Below, piece after piece: positions 1 through 9,988 of a stretch of DNA of 64,000 bases. A program made the translations under genes and the position numbers. This stretch comes from Anaerolineaceae bacterium (GTDB lineage: Bacteria; Chloroflexota; Anaerolineae; Aggregatilineales; Phototrophicaceae), in contig REDR01000123.1 of assembly GCA_007693385.1 (NCBI GenBank), positions 62,001-126,000 of the forward strand. The letters run 5' to 3'. The number at the start of each line of letters is the position of its first letter. Position 1 is the stretch's first letter. The notes under the pieces were generated by a model. That model was not told where the DNA came from and ran no database searches. It worked only from the letters and a program-made list of their open reading frames with translations.

Positions 1-1896
1 TATGACGCCGATCATGTATTGACCGGATTGTATATCGTCGGGGAGATGCGCGGCGAAGTCGCCCAACTCCGGCGAGTGGTGCGGGTTTGCTGTCTCGTTC
101 GCGCCGAATAGTTTAACTTTGATCTGGCCGTTTGTGCCGGTGTATTTGATCGCGTTGGATAGTAGATTTTGCCAGACACGGGTGATGTCGGATTTCTCGC
201 CGATGATGTGTGTTCCCCCGCCGTTGATCTCAACCTCTATTTGTTGTCCCTTTAGTGCCGCTTGCTCTTTGAGTTCATTGGCGACGATTTCTAGCACTTG
301 ACCGGTGTCGAAGATGGTATCGCCGCGCCGCCCATGTCGCGCATCGAAACGGCTGACATCCAGAATAGCGGTCATCAATTCTTTTAGGCGTTCCGCCTGT
401 TCGGAGATTTGCGCCACTTTTTCGCGCTTGCGCTCGTCACTCAGGCGATCATAGTAATGTTGTATCGTGCTGGCGCTCAACAGAATGGCGCTGACCGGCG
501 TCCGCAGGTCATGGCTGGCAACTGAAATGAATTGATCTTTCAGGCGCTCGACTTCTTTCAGGTGCGAAATGTCATACAGGGTACAGACCACATGACCGGC
601 GTTTTCCGGCAATAAACTCAACGAGACTTCAGCCTCGAATGTAGCGCCGTCTTTGGTGGTTAAACACGCTTCAATCGGCGATCGCGGTATTTCAGATGTA
701 TGCACCGTCCGCCATAGCTTCATCAGCGCCGGTTGGCTGTCATCGTCAAAGATGTCCCATAACGAATGACCGAGTAACGCTTGTGATTCGTACCCCATCC
801 TGCGATCAAATGCCGGGTTGGTGGTGTCGATTTGCCCTTCAGCATTGACCAACAGGATCGGCGTACTGACGTTATTCAGGCGACGGTTGACACGCTGTAA
901 TTGTTTGGTGCGCGTCTTGACGGTGGCTTCCAGACGTTTGTTGGAGTCCGCCAGCATCTTTTCCGCCATGACGCGCTCGGTGATGTCCTCATGCGCCACA
1001 ACCACGCGGATAGCGTTATCTTCGCCGGTTCTGAAGTGCGTCACACGGACGATATACCACCGTGTTTCTTGCCCGTTGCGGCACGGGTATTCTAATGAGA
1101 AACTATCGCGTTCACCGGTGATGACCGCGTTCATTCCGCGCATAATCGTCTGTGCGGTGACGGCATCTTCGCTGAGTGGATCGACGCCGCGCAGTACATC
1201 GAGATAGTTCACGCCGACGTCGGTCTTTGCTGGCACGGCTTGGGTGTTGTCGGTGACTGCGTGCCATGCTGTGTTAACCGCGATGATCGTACCTTCTGCG
1301 TCTAAAATGGCGATTTGCGCGGAGAGCGCGTTCAGCGTCGCGTGGACGAATGCTTCTGATTCGCGCAGATGGCGCTCGTTTTGCTTGAATGCAGTGATGT
1401 CTTCTTTGACGGCGATGAAGTGAGTGATATTTCCGCCGCTATCATCCTGCACCGGCGCGATGCGGGCATATTCCCAGTACAGCGAGCCGTCTTTCTTGCA
1501 ATTATGCAACTCGCCTTCCCACTGCTGGCCGCTTGTGATGGTCGCCCACAGATCAGCGTATACGTGCGGCGGGTTGAGACCGGACTTGAGCATACGCGGC
1601 GTGTTACCGAGCGATTCGCTCAGTGTGTAGCCGGTTAATTTCGTGAAGTATGGATTGACGTATTGAATCTCACCCTCAGCATCCGTGACAATGATGCTGG
1701 CGGGTGTGCGGTTGACCACATGCGAGAGAACACATAATTCGGGAAATTTTTCTGCGCCGTTTTGTTGACGTAAACAGACTTGCCGCGCTTCCAATAGTCG
1801 GATTTGCGCTTCTGCCTGTGTCAGCGCTTTTGATCGGCTGTCAAGCTGGTCTTGTAACTCGGCGATCTGTTGACGTAGTGTTGTTTCTGTTTGCAT
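1..1896 (-). CDS. PAS-domain sensor histidine kinase, C-terminus beyond window edge (partial)
   Basis: My reverse-strand reading from ATG at 1896: MQTETTLRQQIAELQDQLDSRSKALTQAE..., PAS/PAC-like segments (ITHFIAVKEDIT) and an H-box-like HELRTPVSA near 480-520; open to the window edge so missing from the ORF track. Confidence 0.85.
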   Translation of the reverse strand, partial: MQTETTLRQQIAELQDQLDSRSKALTQAEAQIRLLEARQVCLRQQNGAEKFPELCVLSHVVNRTPASIIVTDAEGEIQYVNPYFTKLTGYTLSESLGNTPRMLKSGLNPPHVYADLWATITSGQQWEGELHNCKKDGSLYWEYARIAPVQDDSGGNITHFIAVKEDITAFKQNERHLRESEAFVHATLNALSAQIAILDAEGTIIAVNTAWHAVTDNTQAVPAKTDVGVNYLDVLRGVDPLSEDAVTAQTIMRGMNAVITGERDSFSLEYPCRNGQETRWYIVRVTHFRTGEDNAIRVVVAHEDITERVMAEKMLADSNKRLEATVKTRTKQLQRVNRRLNNVSTPILLVNAEGQIDTTNPAFDRRMGYESQALLGHSLWDIFDDDSQPALMKLWRTVHTSEIPRSPIEACLTTKDGATFEAEVSLSLLPENAGHVVCTLYDISHLKEVERLKDQFISVASHDLRTPVSAILLSASTIQHYYDRLSDERKREKVAQISEQAERLKELMTAILDVSRFDARHGRRGDTIFDTGQVLEIVANELKEQAALKGQQIEVEINGGGTHIIGEKSDITRVWQNLLSNAIKYTGTNGQIKVKLFGANETANPHHSPELGDFAAHLPDDIQSGQYMIGVI

Positions 1897-2167
1897 GGAT
1901 ACGTTAACTCACTCACAAATTGCAATTGTTACGATATATCTTCATGATCGTTCATTCTGCATTTTTTGTCATGTCGGGAAAGTTTGATACTTTCTGCACG
2001 GTATCTTGTGATTAATTTGACTTGTGGCAAAGTCGTGTCGCGTATAACATGGTGCATGATAACACATGCGACTATCGCCGCATTTTGAGCGGCTTCCTCG
2101 CTTCATTGGAACCCCGCGCGGTGGTGCAAAGAGCGCCTGACCGCCGTAACAGTTAGGAGAAATATCT

Positions 2168-3484
2168 ATGAAAGATTCCACCCGGAAGTGGTTGTGGCTT
2201 CTTCTTTACTTTGTGATTCTGCTGGCGCCACTTCTTATAGTCATGATCGGACCGCGCCCTGAACCGCGCGAGTTCTGGCGAGAGCTATCAGTCGCGCTGG
2301 GGTTTGTCGGGTTGGCGCTGGTCGGCACGCAGTTTATCCCGACTGCACGATTGCAAATCCTGTCTAATCTATTCTCGATGGACGAAGTGTACTACTACCA
2401 TCTGCGGGCGGCATTGGTCGGCTTCGTGTTGATATTGGCGCATCCGTTGATCCTGTTCATGTTTAACCCAACGTCGGTACGCCTGCTCAATCCGATGACC
2501 GCACCCGCCCGCGCTACGTTCGGCGTCATCGCTGTGCTGGCGATGATCGGCATTATGGTCACGTCGATTTATCGCAAGCAACTCAACATCAAATATGAGG
2601 TATGGCGCACTTTTCACATGATCTTCGCGGTGGTGATGGTGTTGACGGCGATGCTTCATGTATTGGGCGTGGACTATTATCTGGCTAGCCCGCTACAGCG
2701 CGGCCTATGGACGGTGTTAACGGTGGTCTGGCTGGGCTTGATCGTCAACACGCGCTTATTGAAGCCGGTGCGACAGCTTTCCGTCCCATACAAAGTAACC
2801 GAGATTCGTCCGGAAGTCGATTACGTCTGGACGCTGGTCATCAAACCGGATGGACATGACGGATTGCGCTTCATCCCCGGTCAATTCGTCTGGCTCATCA
2901 TTCAGCGCCCACCGTTTGCCATCCGTCAACATCCGTTCTCGATAGCGTCTAGCGCGGAGGAACACGACCATCTGGAATTTACCATCGGCGAAGCGGGTGA
3001 CTTCACAGCTAAGATCGGCGAAGTGCCGGTTGGGGCGCGTGTCTATGTCGATGGCCCGCACGGTAGCTTTAGCATTGATAAGTATGACGCGCCGGGCTAC
3101 GTGTTCATCGCCGGTGGCATCGGTTCACCGCCGATCATGAGCATGATCCGCACATTGGCTGATCGTGGTAGCGACAAACCGCTATGGCTGTTTTACGGCA
3201 ATGTGAAATATGAATCCATCGCTTATCGTGAAGAATTAGAAGCCTTGCAGGACACTTTGAACCTGAAAGTGATTCATGTGCTGGAAAAACCGTCGGAAGA
3301 CTGGGAAGGGGAGTCCGGCTTCATCAGTGCCGAGATACTTGACCGGCATTTATCGCAAGATCGGAATGATATGATCTATTTCATCTGCGGCCCGGTGCCG
3401 ATGATCGGCGCGATGTTGACCGCATTGAAGCAGATCGAAGTTCCGTTGGTTAATGTGCATACTGAACAATACGATATGGTGTAG
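2168..3484 (+). CDS. Ferric-reductase-like transmembrane protein with FAD/NAD-binding oxidoreductase domain
   Basis: Multiple N-terminal TM helices with His residues, then FAD-binding (RQHPFSIASS) and NAD-binding (FIAGGIGSPPIMSMIR ... FICGPVPMI) motifs. Confidence 0.85.
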   Translation: MKDSTRKWLWLLLYFVILLAPLLIVMIGPRPEPREFWRELSVALGFVGLALVGTQFIPTARLQILSNLFSMDEVYYYHLRAALVGFVLILAHPLILFMFNPTSVRLLNPMTAPARATFGVIAVLAMIGIMVTSIYRKQLNIKYEVWRTFHMIFAVVMVLTAMLHVLGVDYYLASPLQRGLWTVLTVVWLGLIVNTRLLKPVRQLSVPYKVTEIRPEVDYVWTLVIKPDGHDGLRFIPGQFVWLIIQRPPFAIRQHPFSIASSAEEHDHLEFTIGEAGDFTAKIGEVPVGARVYVDGPHGSFSIDKYDAPGYVFIAGGIGSPPIMSMIRTLADRGSDKPLWLFYGNVKYESIAYREELEALQDTLNLKVIHVLEKPSEDWEGESGFISAEILDRHLSQDRNDMIYFICGPVPMIGAMLTALKQIEVPLVNVHTEQYDMV

Positions 3485-3521
3485 TTATAAGAATTAACGA
3501 TTGATGAGAGAAGGGGGTTTC

Positions 3522-3614
3522 ATGTATAGGACTTATGCAATCGGTCTGGTGTGGGCGACATTTGTTGTGCTGGTGCTGGCATCAGTGATATTCGCATTGT
3601 TGCGAACGCTGTAA
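3522..3614 (+). CDS. Small 30-aa single-TM protein (MYRTYAIGLVWATFVVLVLASVIFALLRTL)
   Basis: ATG preceded by purine-rich SD-like gagaaggggg; hydrophobic helix; lies between two redox genes on the same strand; below ORF-track cutoff. Confidence 0.5.
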   Translation: MYRTYAIGLVWATFVVLVLASVIFALLRTL

Positions 3615-3650
3615 ATTCGTCACCTGTGGCGAAACCTTAGGAGTTGATTC

Positions 3651-4787
3651 ATGATTAAAAAGTTTTTCGATTTAGTTCTACAGTATCGCGTCGCGTTGTT
3701 CGCGCTGGTGCTGGTCGGGTTGCCAGCGTTGATTATCGCTGTGGCGATCATGCGCGTACAAAGTACGGAGTCGGTGGAGACAATCACCGCACACTGGACG
3801 ATCTCCGGCCATGCTGATTTCACGTCGCGTTCTTTCACATTCTGGGATGATAACGATCCGCCTATGGTTCCGGCGGATTGTGCGGCGTGTCATAGCTTAC
3901 ATGGCATGCTCGATTTCGTCGGTGAGCGCGGCACAGCCGCCGGTTCTGTCTCGGCGGATATGCCTATCGGGAGCGTCGTCTCCTGTGCGGCGTGCCATAA
4001 TGACGCGGTACATCAGATGCAGATGGTTACATTCCCCTCATCGGCGGTTGTGGAAGCGCGGGGCAGTGAAGCTAGTTGCTTGATGTGCCATCAGGGGACG
4101 GAATCGGCTGATAGCGTCGATCAGGCAATCGGCGGTCTGGATGATGATGTTGTGTATGATGAGCTGGGTTTCATCAATGTGCATTATCATGTATCCGCCG
4201 CCACCATGATGGGCACGACAGCGCGGGGCGGTTATGAGTACCCGATGGCGGTCTATGAAGGACGCTTCGAGCATACGCCGGATTTTCAAACGTGTAGCAG
4301 TTGCCACGACGCCCACAATCTGCGCGTCGAGCCGTTGCAGTGTAGCACATGCCATTCTAACGTAGTCACTTATGAGGATTTGCGCGATATACGCGATGAT
4401 CGCACGGACTATGACGGCGACGGCGATACACGTAAAGGTATCGCGCTAGAGATCGACACCTTTCACGACATCTTATATGAGGCGATCCGCACCTATGCCG
4501 ACGAAGTGCTGGACGCACCCATCGTCTATAGTTCGCAACGCTTCCCGTATTTCTTCAACGATGTCAGCGAGGGCGGCGAAATCGACCCGGCTGATTTGAA
4601 CTTCGGCAACCGTTACACTACATGGTCGCCGCGTCTGGTGCGCGTCGCGTATAACTATCATTTCGTGCAGAAAGACCCGGGCGCTTACGCACACAATCCG
4701 CGTTACACGTTGCAACTGCTGTATGACAGCATCAGCGACATCAACCAGAGCGTGCCGGTTGAAATGGCCGCGTTGACCCGCCCGTAG
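3651..4787 (+). CDS. Membrane-anchored multihaem c-type cytochrome (five CxxCH motifs)
   Basis: CAACH, CAACH, CLMCH, CSSCH, CSTCH; N-terminal TM anchor. Confidence 0.88.
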   Translation: MIKKFFDLVLQYRVALFALVLVGLPALIIAVAIMRVQSTESVETITAHWTISGHADFTSRSFTFWDDNDPPMVPADCAACHSLHGMLDFVGERGTAAGSVSADMPIGSVVSCAACHNDAVHQMQMVTFPSSAVVEARGSEASCLMCHQGTESADSVDQAIGGLDDDVVYDELGFINVHYHVSAATMMGTTARGGYEYPMAVYEGRFEHTPDFQTCSSCHDAHNLRVEPLQCSTCHSNVVTYEDLRDIRDDRTDYDGDGDTRKGIALEIDTFHDILYEAIRTYADEVLDAPIVYSSQRFPYFFNDVSEGGEIDPADLNFGNRYTTWSPRLVRVAYNYHFVQKDPGAYAHNPRYTLQLLYDSISDINQSVPVEMAALTRP

Positions 4788-4807
4788 TAACGATTAGCGC
4801 GGGGCGA

Positions 4808-5683
4808 CTAAGACGCACACGAATAGCCGCTATGCACGGTGGATATGTCCTCGTGCATAGTGGCTATCACCGCCGCGTTCGCGTTATCCTCCTGCGGTGT
4901 GGTGATCGGGATGACGAGTGGCCGCCCTGTGATGGGGTGCGGCGTGATGATGGCAGGCATGTTGAACGCTGATAAGATCGTCTCCGCCGTCAAGACTTCT
5001 TCGGCAGTTCCACAGGCCAACAAATCCCCGTCACGCAATACCACGATGCGATCCGCGTATTCCGCCGCAAGATTGAGATCATGCAGGATGACCAGCACGC
5101 CAACGCCCTCTGCGGCGAATCGGCGGGCAACTTTGAGCGTGCCATGCTGGTGCGTCAGATCAAGATTGTTGGTTGGCTCGTCCATCAGCAGATAACGTGG
5201 TTGGCCGTCTATCGGTTCCCATATCTGCGCCAGCACCCGCGCGAATTGGGCGCGTTGTCGTTCGCCGCCGCTTAATGTGGTGTAGGTGCGCTCCGCCAGA
5301 TGCTCGACTTCGGCCACCGCCAGCGCTTGATAGGCGATGTCGTAGTCGCGCTCGCTCTCACGCCCGTTGATGTGCGGACTACGTCCCATCAAGACCACTT
5401 CCAGCACACTAAAGGCGAAATGTAGCGGGACGCTCTGCGAGAGGATGGCGCGGACGCGGGCGCGATCTAACAAAGACCATTTATCCAGTGCCCGTCCGCC
5501 CATCTGCACCGCGCCACTGGCGGCGTCGATGTCGCCGGTGATCGCTTTGAGCAGGGTGGATTTGCCCGCCCCGTTGGGGCCGACGACGGCGACGATCTCG
5601 CCGGGTGCAATGGATAGCGAGACATCGCGTAGTAGTTCTTTTTTACCGACGCGGACGGTGATGTTGTGCGCGTTCAAGGTCAT
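4808..5683 (-). CDS. hmuV: Haem/iron ABC transporter ATP-binding protein (HmuV-like)
   Basis: Walker A GPNGAGKST, signature LSGGERQRAQFARVLAQ, Walker B LLMDEPTNNLD; operon with FecCD permease and SBP. Confidence 0.85.
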   Translation of the reverse strand: MTLNAHNITVRVGKKELLRDVSLSIAPGEIVAVVGPNGAGKSTLLKAITGDIDAASGAVQMGGRALDKWSLLDRARVRAILSQSVPLHFAFSVLEVVLMGRSPHINGRESERDYDIAYQALAVAEVEHLAERTYTTLSGGERQRAQFARVLAQIWEPIDGQPRYLLMDEPTNNLDLTHQHGTLKVARRFAAEGVGVLVILHDLNLAAEYADRIVVLRDGDLLACGTAEEVLTAETILSAFNMPAIITPHPITGRPLVIPITTPQEDNANAAVIATMHEDISTVHSGYSCAS

Positions 5684-6843
5684 ATTAATGTACCCCTCTC
5701 ACGGTCTTTGAGCAATAAATACAGGAAGAATGGTGCCCCGATGAGCGCGGTGACGACGCCTAGCGGAATCTCGCGCCCTTCGGCGATGGTGCGGGCGATC
5801 AAATCCGCACCGACCAGCAACGCCGCGCCTAGAAGCATCGAGCCGGGGATCACGTAGCGATGATCCGGCCCGGCTAGCAGGCGGATGAGGTGCGGTACGA
5901 CCAGCCCGACGAAGCCGACAATGCCGGCGACGGCGACACCCGTGCCGACGGCGACGGCGGCCAGCACGATGATGAATTGTTTGGTGCGCTGAATGTTGAA
6001 GCCGAGATGCTCGGCTTCTATTTCGCCGAATAGCAGAGCGTTAAGCGGACGCGATAGCCACAGCATCGGCACCAGCGATATAAGGATGAACGGGACGACA
6101 GTCTCCACACGTTCCCATGAGCCATCAACCAGACTGCCCAATTGCCAGAAGGTGATGTCGCGTATTTCGCTATCGTCAGCGAAGGCGACCAGCATCCCGA
6201 CACCCGCGCCCGCTAAGGCGTTGAGGGCGATACCGGCCAATAGCATCGTCGGCACACTGGTTCTGCCGTTGACCGTCGCCAGCCGGTAGATGAGCAGGGT
6301 GGTGACGACGCCGCCGATGAAGGAAGCAATCGGGCGCAACGGCACGCCGATCTCGTCGAGACTGCCAGCCAATGGACTCAGCGCGGCGGTGTTGCCTAGC
6401 ACGATGACCAGCGCCGCCGCGAATGCTGAACCCGCCGAGATGCCGATCAAGCCCGGGTCGGCTAGCGGGTTGCGAAACATACCTTGAATAGTTGCGCCTG
6501 CCGCCGCCAGCGATGCGCCGATCAATAGACCGAGTACCACACGCGGCAAGCGAATGTTGATGAGTGTGCCGCGTTGCACGGTACTATATTCCGCCGGATA
6601 GCTGAATGATTCGCCGACGTTGAACGATATATCCGGCTGAATGCCGACTTCATCCGCAAGGATGGTCACCACTTGATCGACCCGTATCGGTAACTGTCCG
6701 CTACCGATAGACAGCAAGCTAACGACCAGCAATAGAGCGCTGAGGCTGGCGGCCAGAAAAACGCCTTTGCGCCGGATGTTGGGCGCGACACGACGGGCGT
6801 TCGTCGTCGTCTCGTGCGGTTGCGGGCGGCTGATCGCGCTCAT
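5680..6843 (-). CDS. hmuU: FecCD-family haem/iron ABC permease (HmuU-like)
   Basis: RLPRVVLGLLIGASLAAAGATIQGMFRNPLADPGLIGISAG and GFVGLVVPHLIRLLAGPDHR motifs. Confidence 0.88.
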   Translation of the reverse strand: MSAISRPQPHETTTNARRVAPNIRRKGVFLAASLSALLLVVSLLSIGSGQLPIRVDQVVTILADEVGIQPDISFNVGESFSYPAEYSTVQRGTLINIRLPRVVLGLLIGASLAAAGATIQGMFRNPLADPGLIGISAGSAFAAALVIVLGNTAALSPLAGSLDEIGVPLRPIASFIGGVVTTLLIYRLATVNGRTSVPTMLLAGIALNALAGAGVGMLVAFADDSEIRDITFWQLGSLVDGSWERVETVVPFILISLVPMLWLSRPLNALLFGEIEAEHLGFNIQRTKQFIIVLAAVAVGTGVAVAGIVGFVGLVVPHLIRLLAGPDHRYVIPGSMLLGAALLVGADLIARTIAEGREIPLGVVTALIGAPFFLYLLLKDRERGTLI

Positions 6844-8069
6844 TCTGGCAGTCCATTGAGGATGTACACGTAGCCATTCGCCGTTGAAATGACCGCTTCG
6901 ATCATATCGGCGGGGACGGCTGTCATCTCCTGCGGCGGGATAGCTCCTTGCAGTATCAACGCCGATAGCTCGGATGCACTCAATTCGGTGTCGGCTAGCG
7001 TCAGGGCATCGTTGTTCGGCGCGAGTACGGTGAGAGGTTCGTCAATGTCTAGCGCTTCCAACTGTCCAGCCCGCCGCAGTTGCGCCTCAAATTGCTCTAG
7101 CGCGGGCGATAGACGGACGACAGCATAGGCCGGACGCGGCAAATCCTCATGTAGCAGATACGTCAGATTGAGGATGGCGTCGCCCAGTCGCGGCGTGAAG
7201 CCGAGCAAGAACAGGTCGTCCATCTGCTCGTAGACGATGCGGCCATTCTGCGCGGCAGGTGTCAACGATATGCCGGGCAAGTTCAAGAAATTTTCAACCC
7301 CGCCGACACGCTCCACGCTCAAAGAAGTTGTCAGGATGATGTCGGGCGCGGCGGCGACAATCGCTTCGGCGGTGAGCGGGATGTAGCCGTCCTCGATGGT
7401 GATGGCGTTCTCCACGTTGACCAACTCAAGCATCTGATGCCCGCCGGACGCCCGTCCTAGCACACCTAGCGCGATGTTGCTCCCCGCAAACACGAACAGC
7501 ACGCGCGGGCGCGTCTCGACCATCTCGACCAACGCTTGAGCGCGTTCGATGTCGCGGCGCATCGCCTCAATGATGGCTTCGGCTTCGTCCGATTTGCCGA
7601 CACCGGCGGCCACCGTGCGGATTTTCTCCGCCGCGCCTTCTGGCGTGTCCTCTGCCGGTACGATCAGAACCGGAATGCCGACGCTTTGAATCAAGCGCAG
7701 GGTATCAACCGGCCCGGCGTCCTCGGTGGTGATGATGAGTGATGGCTCATAAGACAAGACCGGCTCGGCGGATAGAAAGCGCAGATAGCCCACCGTGGGC
7801 AGATCGGCGGTTTGTGGCGGGTAGATGCTGGAGACATCCACCGCGATGATGTTGTCGCCCATGCCTAGATCGTACAGAATTTCAGTCACCGCGCCGCCGA
7901 TGCTGATAATGCGTTCCAGATCAGTCGGGGTGATGGTCACGGTATCGCCGAAGGCATCGACGACGGTATAAACGATCTGGTCGGAGTCGTCGGGAATTTC
8001 ATCTTGTGCAAAAGAGGCGCTTACAGTAAGAATCAACAAAGCGCACAACAGTAAATTACGATAAATCAT
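6840..8069 (-). CDS. hmuT: Haem ABC transporter substrate-binding protein (HmuT-like) with C-terminal fasciclin-like segment
   Basis: Signal peptide, RIISIGGAVTEILYDLGMGDNIIAVD; C-terminal ...EPLTVLAPNNDALTLAD... resembles FAS1. Confidence 0.8.
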   Translation of the reverse strand: MIYRNLLLCALLILTVSASFAQDEIPDDSDQIVYTVVDAFGDTVTITPTDLERIISIGGAVTEILYDLGMGDNIIAVDVSSIYPPQTADLPTVGYLRFLSAEPVLSYEPSLIITTEDAGPVDTLRLIQSVGIPVLIVPAEDTPEGAAEKIRTVAAGVGKSDEAEAIIEAMRRDIERAQALVEMVETRPRVLFVFAGSNIALGVLGRASGGHQMLELVNVENAITIEDGYIPLTAEAIVAAAPDIILTTSLSVERVGGVENFLNLPGISLTPAAQNGRIVYEQMDDLFLLGFTPRLGDAILNLTYLLHEDLPRPAYAVVRLSPALEQFEAQLRRAGQLEALDIDEPLTVLAPNNDALTLADTELSASELSALILQGAIPPQEMTAVPADMIEAVISTANGYVYILNGLPE

Positions 8070-8234
8070 CCGATCTCCTCAAGGCTATGATAGGCCGTAT
8101 GGTGTGTCTGTGCGGGAAAAGCTTTGCACGTTTTTGAAGATTTCTATAGATTTTATCCGAAATCTTGCGCAATGTGTAGAGCCTGTGGGTGAGATGGTAT
8201 AATTCTTCATAGATAGAAAAGGACAGATGTCATC

Positions 8235-9074
8235 ATGACAGATTCACATGCAGACTATAGCTCGGCTGTCGCCACGATCCGCCAGAAGACCGACTCCCGC
8301 CCCAAAATCGGGCTGGTTCTCGGTTCAGGGCTGGGCGGGTTGGCCGACCACATCACTGATCGCGTTGTGATTCCGTATGAAGAAATCCCTGGCTGGCCGC
8401 GCTCGACGGTACACGGTCATCAAGGGCAACTGGTCATCGGTCAGTTAGAAGGTCAGCCGGTCATTGCCCAGCAAGGCCGCGCCCATTTCTACGAAGGCTA
8501 CACGATACAACAGGTGACGTTTCCCATCCGTGTGATGCACCAGCTCGGCGTGGACACACTGTTTTTGACCAACGCGGCGGGCGGACTTAACGAGAACTTC
8601 ACGGCGGGCGATGTGATGCTGTTGAACGATCATATCAATATGCCCGGCCTGACCGGATTGAATCCGTTGATTGGCCGCAACGATGACGACATCGGGCCGC
8701 GTTTTCTGGGCATGTCGCAGACGTATGACCGCGACCTGCGCGAGTTGGCGCGGGACGTGGCGCTGAGTAGCGGCATCACACTACATGAGGGCGTTTATAT
8801 TTGCTTATCCGGGCCGACGTTCGAGACGCCCGCCGAGAACCGCCTGCTCCGTTTGCTGGGGGGCGATGCTGTCGGGATGTCTACCGCGCCGGAGGTGATC
8901 GTCGCCCGTCACGCCGGAATGCGCGTGATGGCTTGTTCTGGCATCACCAACAAGAGTATATTTGAGATTGATAGCGACTTTGACACGAACCATGAGGAGG
9001 TATTGGAAGCGGGGCACGTGATCGTGCCGCGTTTGATGACCATTTTGAAAGGGGTGTTGAGGAGGCTGAATTGA
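8235..9074 (+). CDS. Purine-nucleoside phosphorylase
   Basis: IGLVLGSGLGGLADHI, GRAHFYEGY, LTNAAGGLN, GVYICLSGPTFETPAE motifs. Confidence 0.93.
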   Translation: MTDSHADYSSAVATIRQKTDSRPKIGLVLGSGLGGLADHITDRVVIPYEEIPGWPRSTVHGHQGQLVIGQLEGQPVIAQQGRAHFYEGYTIQQVTFPIRVMHQLGVDTLFLTNAAGGLNENFTAGDVMLLNDHINMPGLTGLNPLIGRNDDDIGPRFLGMSQTYDRDLRELARDVALSSGITLHEGVYICLSGPTFETPAENRLLRLLGGDAVGMSTAPEVIVARHAGMRVMACSGITNKSIFEIDSDFDTNHEEVLEAGHVIVPRLMTILKGVLRRLN

Positions 9075-9889
9075 GTGCAATCGCGTTCTTGATTGAGCAA
9101 ACGGCAGTCGCGCTGTATATCTTCATCGGCGTCGGGGTAGTGTGGCACTTCCGGCGGTGGGTGCAGGCCGGATATGCGCTACGTTCCAGTTATTATGAAT
9201 TAGAGCGTGATTTCGCCCGTCAAAGGCGTTCGAGCGCGTTGTTCGTAGTCATCCTGTTGTTTGAGGCAGGGCTATTCGTCGTTGGCGTGCAGAATTTCGT
9301 CGCGCCGGTACTGCGCGAAGATCAAGAGGTTCAACGGGCGATGGCCGCCGTCGATCCTGACCAGCAAATTCTGGTCGGCGGTGATGGCATTTTCGCCACC
9401 AGTACGCCACCGGCCATCATCCAGCGCCCCGACATCGACGACAGCGATATTGAACTGGGCGTCGATACCGGTGGTGTCATCTTCATCACGCCGACGCCGA
9501 CATTTACGCCGGTGGGCACGATAGAGCCGAACGCGCCCGCGCCGGTGGGGTGTTCTTCACCGAATGCGATGTTGCAAATTCCGGCGAATGGGATGCGCGT
9601 CTTTCAGGTTACGCCGATACGCGGCACGGCATTTGTCGATAACTTCAGCGAGTTGAAACTGGAAATCTCCGGGCCTTCGACTCTCGGCCAGTTTGCGACG
9701 CTGGCGACAGACCCGATGCAGGCGCGGGAGTTAACCACACTGTATCAATTCGACCCGAACCCGTATGAGCCGGGCACGTATCAATTCCGGCTGGTGGTGT
9801 TTGACACGTCGAATACGGTGATGGCTTCCTGTCAGATCACAATTTACATCAGCGACCCGATTCCGACGGCGACACCGCTCGCGCCGTGA
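9071..9889 (+). CDS. Hypothetical membrane protein with P/T-rich linker
   Basis: TTG start overlapping the PNP stop; two N-terminal TM segments; no recognised family. Confidence 0.6.
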   Translation: MSAIAFLIEQTAVALYIFIGVGVVWHFRRWVQAGYALRSSYYELERDFARQRRSSALFVVILLFEAGLFVVGVQNFVAPVLREDQEVQRAMAAVDPDQQILVGGDGIFATSTPPAIIQRPDIDDSDIELGVDTGGVIFITPTPTFTPVGTIEPNAPAPVGCSSPNAMLQIPANGMRVFQVTPIRGTAFVDNFSELKLEISGPSTLGQFATLATDPMQARELTTLYQFDPNPYEPGTYQFRLVVFDTSNTVMASCQITIYISDPIPTATPLAP

Positions 9890-9988
9890 CGTTCTTACGC
9901 GGTTCTTACGCGGATTTGCGACTTGATTTATACAGGCGGCGTATACTCTGCATCATGACAAGATGGCATAGCAATGAGGAGTTGAGCG

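Noticed and set aside
818-1638. Plus-strand ORFs within the first 1.9 kb
   Set aside because: They lie opposite the PAS histidine kinase, whose minus-strand reading is continuous and has conserved motifs.
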